A stretch of DNA of 64,000 bases from Pholis gunnellus (lineage: Eukaryota > Chordata > Actinopteri > Perciformes > Pholidae). The stretch lies in contig OU342826.1 in the NCBI GenBank assembly GCA_910591455.2, forward strand, positions 11,079,724 to 11,143,723, in the 5' to 3' direction. The position numbers and the translations under genes are program-made. Below are positions 39,031-52,073 of the stretch, piece by piece (position 1 is the stretch's first letter; each line of letters begins with the position of its first letter). The notes under the pieces were generated by a model. The model was not told where the DNA came from. It made no database searches and worked only from the letters and a program-made list of their open reading frames with translations.

Positions 39031-41092
39031 CTAAAACGATGAGGGAGCAGCAGAGACAGGAAGGGGCATGAGAAAGACTGATAGGGAGGGAGGGAGGGAG
39101 GGAGGGGTGGAGTAGGATGTATAGAGAGGAAGAAAGAGACGTGAGGATCAGTGATTGTTTTGTCCACCTGCGAGAGCCATGAGGAGAATGGACAGGAGAT
39201 ACAGACGCTGCACACACACACACACACACACACACACGGATGGAAACCTAAGATGGCGGAAGATGGGGGGCCCATGACCCCTCCCTGCTTGTCCCCCCCC
39301 TCTCTCTTAATCAAACTATGCTAGGGGCCCCATCAGGGTCTCACACACACACACACACCTGACCCTGCCCTTCCCCCAAACGAGCCCCTTATTGATGAGG
39401 TCACTGGCCGAGAGGTCAAATCGCAGTGACGGAGAGAGAGAGATGGACAGAAGGAGAAGTGGTGTATTGGGAGACAAAAGGAGAGACGACACTGCAAAAG
39501 CTGGTTCTGTCGACCATCTAGTCCATTTTACACAGAAAGTTAAACGTGGTTCCACATACACATCGGCTAAAAAGTGCATAGACTGGCTTTCTAGATGTAG
39601 AGTAAACAACCTGGTCTTTCAAATACAGAGCTGTGTTGAACAGAAGCTGACAAACACCTGCTGCTACCTACTGGATTTCTCAGACACCTTAACCCGCTTT
39701 AAGTGGTTCAAAACTACTACTAGGATTGAGTGTTGTTTGTGTGTCTTTTGGCCCAGTGTCTCCATCAACATGTCACGGGATGAGAAGCTTGTTTCGTCTT
39801 CCTGTCTCATTGTCTGTCTGCATTAGCAGTTTATCTGAATTGGTCTAACTGGGATAGAACAGGGGTCAGACACTGCAAGGTTTTTACATTTAATTGACCT
39901 GTTGAAGAGAGAGAGAGAGCGAGAGAGAGAGAGAGCACTGTGAGTGTGGAAGAGTTTGAGCGAAGAGGCTAAAGTGAAAGTGAAACTTAACTTGGTAATA
40001 ATGTACTGTAGTTCTGTGTAGTTCTTTTCAGTGTGTGCGTAAGTAAACTGCAAATTAGACTTCATGCTGACGGAGACAACCTGCGACAGTCTCACATCCA
40101 CGTCCAGTGCTTTAAGTGGAGAAGAATAGGCAGATGGTTTTTTGACCATATAAAAGCTCCAGAACAGCGAAGGATGATTTTGTTTTCCTCAAAAGTCCAA
40201 CTGAGTCTTCTTCTGTTTGCGTCGGTGCAGTGTTTTGATCAAATGTGGTCGGCTGTGGAAATAAGGTGCATTGTTGACTTCGGTACTTACGGCCCTATGC
40301 ATCACATTTCAACAACTCAGACTTATTGACTTTGTTTGTTGTCTCATTCGTGTGCAGTTGAACCCAAAGCAAAGTAGAACAGATGGAGAGAGTGCAGGTG
40401 ATGGATAGAAACGTAATCTTGCCTCCTCCTTCCTTTATCTCCCTCTAGCTCCCTCTCTTCTCTCTTCAAAGACAGCATCATCTTAAACTGCATAATCATC
40501 TCCTCTCTCGCTCTCCTTTGCTTTCATCTTTCTCCTCCCCCTCTCCTCCCGCCGCCTTTCTCTCTGCGTCTCTGACATCAAACTTCTTCATCACTCCTCT
40601 CTCTGTGGAGGGGCAGTCAGCAGTGATCAGAGGCATGATAAACTGGCTCTATGCTGCATGGAAACGACACACAAACAGTGGAGGAGGAAAGGAGTGCAGA
40701 GTGGTGAGGGGGTACACTTTTCTGTGTAAACAGAGACGCAGTGTGTTCTGTTAATCACCATGACACCTGCTCTACACTCAGTCCATCACTGCCTCCATCG
40801 GAATCTTTCCATCATCCAAAGTCTCCCCGTCACCGTCTATCACAGGCTGCTTAAATGCACCCGGCAGTGCTCTGAAGAGCATCAAACACACGAGCCAAGC
40901 ACGCGCACGTGGCGATGCGGCGATGCAAACTTGGTTTGTTTGATTCCCACAGACGCTTGAACACTTTTCTCTGTTTCTTGCTCACAGTTCTTTCTTCTGA
41001 CCTCTTTCTCTGCTGTCGCTCTTTGTTTTCTGTCTGAGACGGAGTGTACGGCGAACAGAGAGAGGAAAAAAAGATGGAAAAGGGGGAAAAAG

Positions 41093-41139
<47 letters not shown>

Positions 41140-41487
41140 CTGTTACTTCTATTTTTAAACTGCACAGAGGCAGACTGCTTGATTCTCTTCCAATATGTCC
41201 CAAAGTGCAATGTTTTCCATTGTTACAGAGGTGGAGAATATGCGTGCGAGTGTGTCCGCGTGCACACACCTACGTTTCCTGAAGCGTGCCCTAAACGCTC
41301 TCATTCCTGGTTCTTTTTGATTTGTGTTTCCATTTCAAGTGCAACCTGTTATGTTTGTGCCATTTCAACACTTTGTGCACAGACGAAACACACTCACACA
41401 CACACACTTTACCAATAAGAGGGCCATAGTGGTAACCCAAAGGAAACCAGTGGGAGAGCATAGAGCCAGCTGGGACTCGTTTGATCT

Positions 41488-41610
<123 letters not shown>

Positions 41611-41882
41611 TAATGCCTGTAATTGCTTTGTTTTCACATGTGAGTGAGTGCCTCCCTCTCCCTCCCTCTCTCCCTTTTCTCCCTCCATCTCGCATTCTGA
41701 ATAACTGATTGTGGGGATTATTATGAATGAATGATGGAGGGGGCTATGGGACGGCCGTGGTGTGTGTGTGTGTGTGTGTTATGTCATCTGAAAGGCAGTC
41801 TTGCTCCATTAGCAGAGTTTGATTCATAAGTAAGGAGCCTCACTTCAGTGATTCCCCTGGCTACCATTGGCACAATAGATCC

Positions 41883-41916
<34 letters not shown>

Positions 41917-42046
41917 GGAAAAAAAGGCAAGGAATGACAGCGGAAGGAGAAAACATTTTACCCGTGAGAGAGAAAGCTGAACAAAGAGAGGATGAGAGCC
42001 AGGAAACAGGAAGTGTGGAAGGAGGAAATGAGAAGAGGAAGGAACC

Positions 42047-42067
42047 GGGGGGGGGGGGGGGGGGGGG
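42047..42067 (+). repeat. Poly-G, 21 bases
   Basis: Uninterrupted G run. Confidence 0.95.
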
Positions 42068-43465
42068 ACAGAAATATGTGTAGAAAGAGCGGATGCTTTG
42101 TTTCTGCTTCAGTCTGACGTACAATATTCCTGCCTTTCCAAAAAGGAACAGAAAAGGACCTTGTTTGTGCTGCTGCTGCCTCATTGACGATCACGGAGTA
42201 GAACATAACTCAGTACCACTCTCAGATCTCCTTATTCATAGAGCTCGAGCGAGATATTAAACTCCACTTGCACAGCCTGGAGACCAACATGCACAAATCA
42301 AACGCTCCAACAACTAAAGCCAGACAGTCGATAACTCATCCAGCAACTTTGTCATAATGAATAATTGATAATGACTCTTTGTGACTGACGCTAACCCACA
42401 ATCTTATGAGTGGATGCAAATGCATTGCTCAGGCCCACTGCTCTGCCGATGAGTGTCGTTAACACACATAATGGCACTGGAGTCAAACAAAGTGACATGA
42501 ATAAAGTCAGACAGATCCGACCCGGGCTGCAGGCGTTTGGTTTTATGTTCAAGAGGTGGGAAATTAAACAGCGAGAGACTCGTGTCAGAGGCGCCAAGAG
42601 AAGCCATTGATGACTTTAACATCTGAATCAAATACACGGCTCTTATCCTTAAACCCAGAATCCATGGAAAAACTACAAACCCACCTCATAGTCATGGCTT
42701 TAGTACACCACTAACGTACTGTGTATGTACATGAGTAGAGCTGCTGCATGGAGGTGCAGTACAAAGCTGAGAAAGCAACAAAGACCATTAACTTCACCTT
42801 GGCTGTACAAGAGTCGGCATGGCAACCGCTGAAGCACATAGAGCCATGCATTGTGGGAGACACACATCCGGGGGACTCACACTAACAAATATGGATTTGT
42901 GTGCATGATTTACATTGTGTTTTGTGTGTATTTATTTCTTTCCTATGTGATTACTTCTTCTTCTTGTAATACAACGTATCCTGTTTTTGAAATGACATTA
43001 TTGTTTACTACATGGACAGAACTTTGAATCAGCAATTGTGTTGAGCAGGGTGCAGATGTGCTCAGTGGTAATGACCCAGCAGCTGGGTACGGGGTACTGA
43101 GAGGGTGGAGGGGGTTCACGCGTGTACCCAATGCTACCTGGCTCGCATTCAAACACACCCCGCTTCAGCTACAGAGCCCCAAGTCCCTGGAGAGCTCCCC
43201 GACATGAACCCAAAGGCCCTAAACACACACAAACACATACTAGCCCTTCACGCTTCTGCAAAGACCAGGAAGATACAAACACTGAGGGGTAAAGACAGCA
43301 CGAGTGCACATGAGAGCACAAGCACACAAAGAAATAACTAAGCATGAAGGAGAACACACAAAGGCAACGATACCCCCACACAAACAAAAGCCCAGACGCA
43401 TGCACAAACACACAATCAGATAAACAAACAAGACACAAACATGCAAACTTCCATGCATGCAGGCC

Positions 43466-43584
<119 letters not shown>

Positions 43585-43826
43585 CACTTTGTGTGCGGGG
43601 CTTCTTTAGATATGGCCCCAGCCCCGCACAACAAGCTGCATGAAATATTCAGTGCATTTTTCAACATGTGCTCTTTCCCCTTTCGCACGTGTAGAAGTGA
43701 AAAAAAGATGTCGGGGGAGAGCGATGGGGAGACAGGAAGGAGGGAGGAGGGGGAGAAGGAGTCAATGAGGGCAAAGGCAGAGTGAGCAGCAGGAGAGCAT
43801 GGACGAGCAAGAGAGGCTGACTGGGG

Positions 43827-43830
<4 letters not shown>

Positions 43831-43874
<44 letters not shown>

Positions 43875-44070
43875 TGAGAGAGATGAGGGAGAGAGAGAGA
43901 AAGAGAGATGAGAGAGAGAGAGACAGAGAGAGAAAGAGAGAGATGAGAGCGAGAGAGAGAGAGAGAGAGATAAGGGAGAGAGACAGAGATAGAGAGATGA
44001 GGGAGAGAGAGAGACAGAGAGAGATGAGGGAGAGAGAGACAGAGAGAGAGAAGAGGAAGAGAGAGAGAAA
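43831..44070. repeat. GA-rich repeat with GATGAGG and GACAGAGA variants
   Basis: About 240 bp of AG dinucleotides broken by recurring ATGAG, GGGAGAG and ACAGAG pieces, a purine-only strand. It lies 250 bp from the longest CA tract. The 225-codon minus frame over it is an artefact of the repeat. Confidence 0.95.
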
Positions 44071-44929
44071 GAAACCAGCTGACTCTGTTCCAAGCTACTC
44101 CCCTTAGCAACAGTCCTGGCTCAGCCTGCGTCCCATTGGCCAGCTGACAGCATGCATCACAATCCCATGCATGGCTCCACAGCCAATCAGGGGTTTCCTT
44201 GCAACTCTGCATTTTGGATTTCATTTTCACCATGGCAACACAACCCTGCTCGTGGCCCTGGGATGTGGCCTGTGTACACACACACACACACACAACAGAC
44301 ACACCCGACTGTATATACAGTACAAAGTTTATCAACCCTTGATGAGCTCAGGCCAAAGCATTTCCTCTGCAAGCACACGAGATATAAACAAAACTCACAT
44401 GGTAGAAAAGCTAACTGTGCTGCATCTCCACACCTGTGAATGTTTAAGAGTTCATCCTGCACAGACGACCCAGGAAATGCGTTGATCAGTGCCCACCGAC
44501 ACTCCTAATGAGGGGAAGAAACACACGGTCACGCTCCTCTGTCAGTCTGCATCCTCACATTAAAGTAACCCGTCCTCTCAGTCCCGCCTCACGATCACTC
44601 TCAAGGTTGGAAGCGTCAATCTGAGTTCACACATGTACAGTTACTCTGTACATGTTCTGGCAATTACTATGTTGGCGTCATGGTTGAAAAGTAATTCAAG
44701 TCGTTTTTCTGTAAAAAGCTGTTCTGGCAGTTTGCCTTCCCAGCGCTTTTCTTTTATGTCACTTACTTTTTCATTGAAACACCAAAAATGTAAAGACAAT
44801 ATAACAGCTTGCAGATGACATTTGTCTTGTTTAACCAATAAGCTACCCATTAACCCACTCGTGTCAAGCCTTGATGGAGGCCCACACCGCTGTCATATTT
44901 GAGACAATATTCTGGCTTTGATTTATAAA

Positions 44930-45430
44930 TCCTAAGTTTCCTAACTTCTAACTTTTGCTCTCAATTGTGTTTGAAATTCGTTTTTTAGAAGGGTGGATTT
45001 ACACCTCCATCTTATTGCCCTACTTTTGATATTCCCATAATTAAACGTAGGTATGACTGGGTTGTGATCAGATGCATGTCTGGGCAATAATTCTATTGAG
45101 TGTCCCAAAGGCAGCAAACCAGAGGATATAAGAAAGTAATCTATTCAAATCTATTGTCTTGTTGACAGATGGATTATGCACCCTCTAAACAGTTACATTC
45201 AAGTCTGTTATAAAGAGATTCAAAGCGTTGGATGCAGATTCTTGAGAGCTTGATAGAGCTGAATACGATTTATTGAGGTTATCGTTTCATATCTGAACCA
45301 ACATATAGTTGGTAGTCACTTAACTGAGGGAGGATGAATATGAACATAGTTGGGTCATTCAGGCTAATGAATGCAACTTTTTTGCCCTGAATGGAGGTTC
45401 AGCAAAAAGCTCAACGTCCTTCATTTTCAG
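44930..45430 (-). mobile_element. Degenerate L1/Tx1-type LINE fragment (endonuclease region)
   Basis: On the minus strand, with several frame changes, short pieces match the end of an L1-type AP endonuclease. First comes a degenerate WRxxNPS-like piece (RVHNPSV), then an ISSGLLPLGHSIE-like piece. The SDHNPV catalytic motif follows (plus 45055-45073), then RWRCKSTLLKNEF (plus about 44974-45012), as in the segment after the endonuclease core. No frame stays open for long and both ends fade, so this is a dead 5'- and 3'-truncated copy. It starts where a stretch poor in microsatellites begins. Confidence 0.6.
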
Positions 45431-45676
45431 AGCCAACCTTTTCAAGAAACACATAAATGTTACGTCTCATACAAGGAGCATAAACTGTTGCCACAACGGG
45501 TTTATAAAAACATTTAATTAGGTTTGAGATGAATGTCCTGAAACAGCTCATTATCTATCGTCTACGTCTGAGTGGCATCAAGCACTGAACACTACCAGCA
45601 CCAAAACATCAGAAAGGCAAAGCAGTTACCGTACACAATCACAACAAAGGAGAAAAAGCGTCAGGTCAAACCAATT

Positions 45677-45715
<39 letters not shown>

Positions 45716-47107
45716 ATATAAAGATATATATATATGTAACTAGAAATGTGCACTTTTGCAGATCTCCACCAGGTGAGTCTCCCTCTCAAACAAAGAGAAG
45801 TTCGCTCCCTTACAGTCAAGATGGCGGTGAAGATGACAAATATGTGAATTTACTAATCTGGTATCGTGCTGAACTTCAGTGGATCGTGACATATCGGTTT
45901 TGGAATTATCCTGCAGATGCTCCAGTCCCAACGTCAGCTTTTGAGCCACAACAAAGGCCAAAATGTGGCCTTCAACAGACTAAGTAAGGCTTATTTATAG
46001 CCTCGACAAGTGGGGCGTCAGCAGTCAACTACGGTATACAACAGTCAATAACATATGTTTTATTAGAAGTTGTGTATCGCCACAATCACAGGAGGTCGTT
46101 GAGCATGCAGTCATTCATGAGCACAGAACATATGAGACAGAGATAAGCCATGGACGGACAACGATGTGAATTGATGATTGTATTTCCCTGTTCTGTTGCT
46201 GGACACTACCAACTAATTACATGAGAGCTTAAAGCTGAAAGCTTTTCTACTTAACAAATAGATTAACAGATGAACAATCTGGAAGCAGCACAGCTACAAA
46301 GAGACACACAGCGAGTGCTGAAGGGATGAAAACTAAAAGAATTCAACAGCTTGAACTCCAGATTCAAGTAATAAGAAGTTGCATGACGAACACATTTCCT
46401 GTTCAAATATTCAGTACTACTGGTGGCCTTAGTACATTTTGATGTGTAAGTGTCGATAACCTTTCTTGTGCTTGTACAGTATGTCCCCGTTCTTATGAAT
46501 ATGAGCTGTCATAATCAGAGCTCATTATGAGCTGAAGGGCTACAGCAGTCTGCATAGGAGGTGTCTGCTCAGCCCACTATCATCCACAACACACTGATAA
46601 CTGTTCAGGGGATTTCTGTGTCACTGGAGAAACGAGATTTGTGGGATGAATCTTAAACGTCACACATTTCAAACACGCATGCAGGCAGCAGACACAGACA
46701 AGGTAGCTGGCTATGTCCTCTTTGTTCTCTCAGTGGGATTTATAAAAAGGGTGTGAGAGAGGGAGGGAGAGTATCTACCGATATATAAAGACAAGAAGAG
46801 AGAGACCGAGGGGGGCAGAGAGACAAAGACAAAGAGAGAAGTACTGAGAGATGTAGAGAGACAGGCCGGCTCCTCAACACGAAGCAGGAATCGCTGCTCC
46901 TCTACAAACAGACACATGACGAATAGGTCTGCTGCACAACCCCACAGCGGGTACATGCTTTTTGAGAGTATGTGTGTAACTACAGAAGCGATCCTTCTGG
47001 GCCATTGTGGCAAATGACCAAACCAGAGGTTGAGATCCAGTGTCACCTTCCCCTCCCACAACACAAAACACAGCCAACAGCTCCAAAAACCAGCGTCCGG
47101 GGGGGGG
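45431..47107. other. Noncoding unique DNA
   Basis: After the LINE remnant comes a TA tract. At 45740-45961 there is a 73-codon minus frame starting MAFVVAQKLTLGLEHL; I do not recognise it, and an AAGATGGCGG (YY1-type) word lies inside. The remainder is AT-rich without repeats or genes; 46740-46860 is GA-rich. Confidence 0.55.
45678..45735. repeat. (TA)n tract
   Basis: Alternating TA with a TTTA break and a TAAAGATA break. Self-complementary, so able to extrude hairpins. Confidence 0.95.
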
Positions 47108-47500
47108 TCAGCTGTCAAAGTGACAGCAGGTAATTAAAAGTAATAGCAGAGCCTCCCATTGGGTTTGACGATAGGCGATGTATGCATCCCACCAACAGCA
47201 ATTAGTCAACCAATTACCTCGGGGCCTAATTATAACGGCGGTCCATAGGAAGGCTTTGGGAGGGACAATAATGGGCTCTTATGGTAGCCTGTGTTTATCT
47301 AAGTGATCAATGATTAGCGTGATCAGTGGGAAAAGGTCAGCACCTCACATGAAAGGCTGGCTGCGTAATTGACATTTCTTCTTTGCTGCGGTTAATTGGT
47401 ACGACAGCGGCAAAGTGCTGTTTTTCTATTAACGGTTGGTAAAAGTACATATTAGGATGCCCCGTTGGGCGTAATGAATGTAAAGACCGACATGCCGTAC
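47108..47500. promoter_or_regulatory. Candidate conserved noncoding enhancer, homeodomain-rich
   Basis: About 390 bp with no microsatellite and no coding frame, dense in transcription-factor-like words. Inverted TGACAG sites of TALE (MEIS/TGIF) type lie at 47111-47127, and TAATTA at 47131-47136. CAATTAG and CAATTACC lie near 47200-47218, and CCTAATTATAA near 47225. A SOX-like ACAATAATGG is near 47265, a FOX-like TGTTTAT near 47292, TGATCAATGATTAGCGTGAT follows, and GTTAATTGG is near 47391. This texture is typical of vertebrate conserved noncoding elements next to developmental regulators. Conservation itself cannot be seen from one sequence. Confidence 0.42.
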
Positions 47501-47739
47501 ATTCCTTGAGACTGCAGTCACATTTTTTGGCAGTTTAACGTTTCTGAAATGTGAACAATGAAGCTGTGTATTTTCATCACCTTTGTTCCCCACTTTATTC
47601 ACTTAAACACCGCTGATGGAGCTTTCCTGCCAGCCTTTAGGTTATCGCTATAATACATGCGACACATGTGACTGGTGGAGCTTTGTTGGCACACGCTTGT
47701 GACGATAACGACATAGCATTAGTTGGAAATTCAACGTAC

Positions 47740-47900
47740 TTTATTTTGACTGATTCAATTAAATCTTAAAGGGGGTTCCTTCCATGGCTGTGCGTATGCA
47801 TGCTGCAGCTCTCGGCGGCAGAAGCTCCTCTAATCGAGTTAGCTGTGATAACAAAGATGGCAGCTGGCTTTCCAGGAATATACTCTCCTACTGAGCATGC
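47740..47900. promoter_or_regulatory. Candidate conserved noncoding element
   Basis: A repeat-poor patch with GATTCAATTAAATCTTAAAG, a CTCTAATCGAGTTAGC segment and TGATAACAAAGATGGCAGCT. The latter combines a GATA-like core and a LEF/SOX-like ACAAAGATGG. It lies 240 bp from the stronger block at 47.1 kb and may belong to the same regulatory cluster. Confidence 0.3.
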
Positions 47901-48908
47901 ACCGCCTGCAAGTGGATTTCACACATACATGCACACACACCGATAAGCATGCACGTTGCACACGCAAACGCACCAGTGTGACCTATCTTTCCGTTTCCTG
48001 GGGTTTTAAAAATGCATGTGTGGTGCTGTGGGTCTTTGGACAGCAAATGCAAAAAGGCTTGTGCACATACTGAGACGAGCTTATCAACACATCCATCTGT
48101 ACGCTCACACGTTACACATGTGTCACTCTCTGTATACAGATGTGTGTGAATGTGTAGGTGAATGAGTCTGGTCTGGTTGACTATGCATGCGCTAACTTTA
48201 AAGCCCTCTTAGCCACATAATGCCCCTGAACTCTCTGACCTCTCTGAACTGTGGCAAAGGGAGGAGCTGTGCTCATCAGTTATGAATATGTTCGTATTGG
48301 TGCCACATCATTTTAGATACGGCGCTCAGAACAGCTTGGAACAGCTGATACCTGATGAAGTCTACAGAGGGATTGGACGTCACATTAACAGCAGTTGCTC
48401 CGGCAGAATGAACCCACTTTTTTTTAAATAGTGGGGAGTTAGTTCTACTAACACAGTCAGGTATCTGTAGTGCTCTATATCGCCCCCTATTTGTCCTCCT
48501 TGTGACAAAAATCACGATGGCGCATCACTAGTATATTTCTGTTCAGATATATGTGAAAGGGCAACAAAAGGACCGTGACAACACTTCAGCAAGGCCAATG
48601 CACAGCCTTCACTGTCACCAGTCAGAGCAGGTCAGAATAAAAGGCTTCAAGCTCTAGATTCACATCTGTCTATAGGATCCCTCACTTCTTGCTCCTGTCC
48701 CTCACTTTTTTCCTCCTCTGCAGCCTCCCTTCTCCTCTCTCCCTTTGCTGGCCTCTCACACACAAAGGCAGGGGGAGGCAGAGGTGGAGGAGGAGGAGGA
48801 GGGAGGGGGGTAGAAGGCACAAAGGGCTGGGGGAGCTGTGGGCTTGCCCTGGGGAGAGGGAGGGTGAGAGGGTGGATGGGGTGGGGGTAACAAGGGGTCA
48901 AAGGGGGG

Positions 48909-48910
<2 letters not shown>

Positions 48911-48941
<31 letters not shown>
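48911..48941 (+). repeat. Poly-G, 31 bases
   Basis: The longest mononucleotide run in the window, within a G-rich plus strand (48770-48990). A likely G-quadruplex former, and a hard place to sequence. Confidence 0.95.
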
Positions 48942-48942
<1 letters not shown>

Positions 48943-51900
48943 GTAGAAGGCTGGGGGGTAGGGGAGAAACCTGAGAGTCAGAAAGCCAGAACAGGAGCTG
49001 GGGTAGAAAGAGGGGAGCAATGGTGGGAAGGGAGGGGTCCAAGGGTGAGAGAGCACAACATAAGACAGCCTAGAGCAGCAGATTTGTTTTGTTTCCACTT
49101 TGAGGGGGGGGAGATGGGGTCGGCAGGGGATTTATTCAAGAAAGGGATTTAGTTTGGGAAATGCACATCCACTATCTACCAGAGCCTGTGGAAGCGTCTC
49201 AGCCACGTCTCTTTTGTTTCGGCAGATAGTGTTCACGTCTGGTGCTCAGTTTACACAGAGCAGCAGCAGCAACTGCACCCACATTTTCCTCCATGTTCTT
49301 CCTACAACACAACATCAATTTAGTCTACAGTGGAGGAAAATGACAAGAAGATCACTCTGTGGGTGCGTGTTTGTAGATGACTCGACTGGATTCGCAGGTT
49401 TGTTTTGTGTGTGTTGCTCTTTGAGCTGCAGTTTGTATGCGTCTTGCTTTTCTCTCTGCGGTGTTCTTTGGAGTACAAAACATGCCAAATATTTCCACAC
49501 TATGAATCTAATTAAACGGTTTCCTCATATGTCAAGAGTAAAAATGAGAATTTGTCTGTAAGACTTGGGCAGCTGGCATTACAACTGAATGTTTAAAAGC
49601 AACATCCCTGCCGATACCTTCTACAGATGTTTTATACCAATGCACCCTTAGACATCCCCCCGCACACACCGTATTCCCTCCACTTGAATGACCGCAAACT
49701 CCCACTAATCTTGCACCATCTGACGTCCCCTAACTGCCTCCAAACCGCTGTGGGGCCCTGAGACACAGGTGCACCCGTCAACACTGAATCGCTTCATGGT
49801 AATAGAGGCCCAAGTAGAAACATAGCTACACTATTAAAACACAGCTACGCACACACACACACACACACTGTGTGGATGTGCCAACAACACACATACGCAC
49901 TTTACAAACACATACACACAAATACACAGCATACCAACAGAGGCCTGCGACAGTTGGATAGCGCAGGCCAAACAACAAGCACAGCCGAGGACAGGCGGCA
50001 TGTAGGGCACGCACACACACACACACACACACACACTACAAAGAAACTCACATGAAAACAAGCCTGCACACACACACACACACACACAAACCCAATGCCC
50101 TCTTTTGCAGGAAAGTTATGTAACCAGAGAGGAAGAGGGGCTCTCTTTCCATCCCTTTCATATTGAGCTCTATCTGTTCTTCCATTCTGTTGTTTTATTC
50201 AGCGGCAGTTTTCTTTACGTCCACTCAGCACTTCTTGAAAGAGATTTTTCTTTCTTTGCCAGCTGTTGTTTTAATGCATTAGAAGTCCTTTGATGGCATA
50301 CATTGGACTGTTAAAAAGCTTTGATGGAAAATGTGGTAGTAACGCCCTCACAGACCTCCAGGAGGTGGATGATGTCAGCTCCACCTCTTCTCCTTCCCTC
50401 CCTACGCCACTCCTCCCTCGATGACATCGCCGATGATGACAGAAGAGGAGGAGGACGTTGAAGAGGAGCCTCTCCCCCTCCCTCTGCTTCCTGTCCTCCT
50501 CCTCACCCACTGCTTCCTGCCGTCCTCCCCCCCCCGGGCATCCTGAGTCAGCTCTCACCACCTCTCTTCCTGACTCTCCCTCTCTCTTCATATCCTCCTT
50601 CAAATCTGTTCTCATTTAAACCAAAAGCAGTGTTCTTTCTTTTCCTCTCATGCACTGCATTCTCAGGGTCTCAAATGATTTTACACTTCATTGTACTCAA
50701 CATCAGGGATCGGCGGCAGATGGTAACTGGAATAGCAACACTTTCTTATCACTGCTGTGAGAAAATAAATGAACGTTCAAAAGATAGATAACAGAACTAT
50801 TCTTAGAACGGTTAAAACACCACTCCATGTTCTGAAAGCATAAATCCTTTTCTATGCTGCCTCCACGGGGTGTGTGGCACATGTGGATGGCACATGGATT
50901 GGAGCTTTCAGAAGAAAGAAAAGGAGGAGGAGGATGTAGACAAAGCAGATGGGATAAACAGATGCAAAATCCTAATGTCCTGTCCTGTCCTGTCCTCCGC
51001 TCTGAACACTCGCAAACTGCCACCTGCGTGTATAAAAGGTGGCACAATGCAAACTGGACAATCGGTCAACAGCAAATGTAATGTTGCGACAAATCAGATT
51101 TTTTAGAAAATCATGTATTTTTGGGTATATGAAGCTAAATGTGTGGGTTGCTCCCCATATCGACATCGCACTGCAGTCTATGGACTCCTGCTGCTCTGCA
51201 AAGCAACGTTTTCCAGCTGAACATATGTCACTCGTCTAGTGCGTCTTAAACAAGATCCCCGTCCAAACAAGCCGTCTGACAAAACTAGTCCCAGGTGCAG
51301 CATGTGGAATTATTTCACATACAACCGGCCAATATCAAAACCCTGGTGTAAAGGGTGCTGCCAAGCTCTGCAAGTCAAGCACGGTGACATCATCAGGGCT
51401 CCAGATTTATTAGTGGTATTAAAGTACATTTTATGGAATCGTAACACCAGAGGGAATGTCACACAAAAAGGCTGTTAATCGGACTCACGTTTCGGGCTCA
51501 TTATATGAGCGACGCATCGCACACACACACGCACATCCACCAGGACACGGTAATGGCGAGAGCGTGCACACCTGTGTGTCTCGGAGACAGACGCGGGCTG
51601 ATTGACGGCGCCGGCTCGCTGATTGATGCCAGCGCTCACAGTTACAGTTTTACTAGATAATGTCATTCAACACACTCACTCAACGGATAACGTGTGACAT
51701 CCATCGCACAACTCACCACATGCTGTTTGTATAAGACACCAAGACCAAGGAAGGGTCAAGACACTACAGTTTCAAAAAAAACACATAACCAATAGAATAG
51801 AAATATGCACCAACTGTTGTATGCAAAGCAGAACTCCTTGATTTATTATGCTGACACTGCATCTGCATTGTAGGACCACGAATAGTATTGGACTGAAGAA

Positions 51901-52030
51901 AAGCTTGTAGATTTGTGACAGAAATGAAGACTGTAATGTAAAAGTAAATACAAGTGTGTGAGATGAGAAATCCGTCTTTCTGCTCAGCGACATCCTGCCC
52001 TACAGACAAGCTTGCAGACAGACTGTGCTT

Positions 52031-52073
<43 letters not shown>

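Noticed and set aside
43030..43170. tRNA-like or SINE head (CTCAGTGGTAATGAC and GGTTCACGCG)
   Set aside because: Box spacing and following body do not match a SINE or tRNA fold convincingly.
45740..45961. 73-codon minus-strand open frame
   Set aside because: Protein-like start but no recognisable family; could be part of an unnamed repeat.
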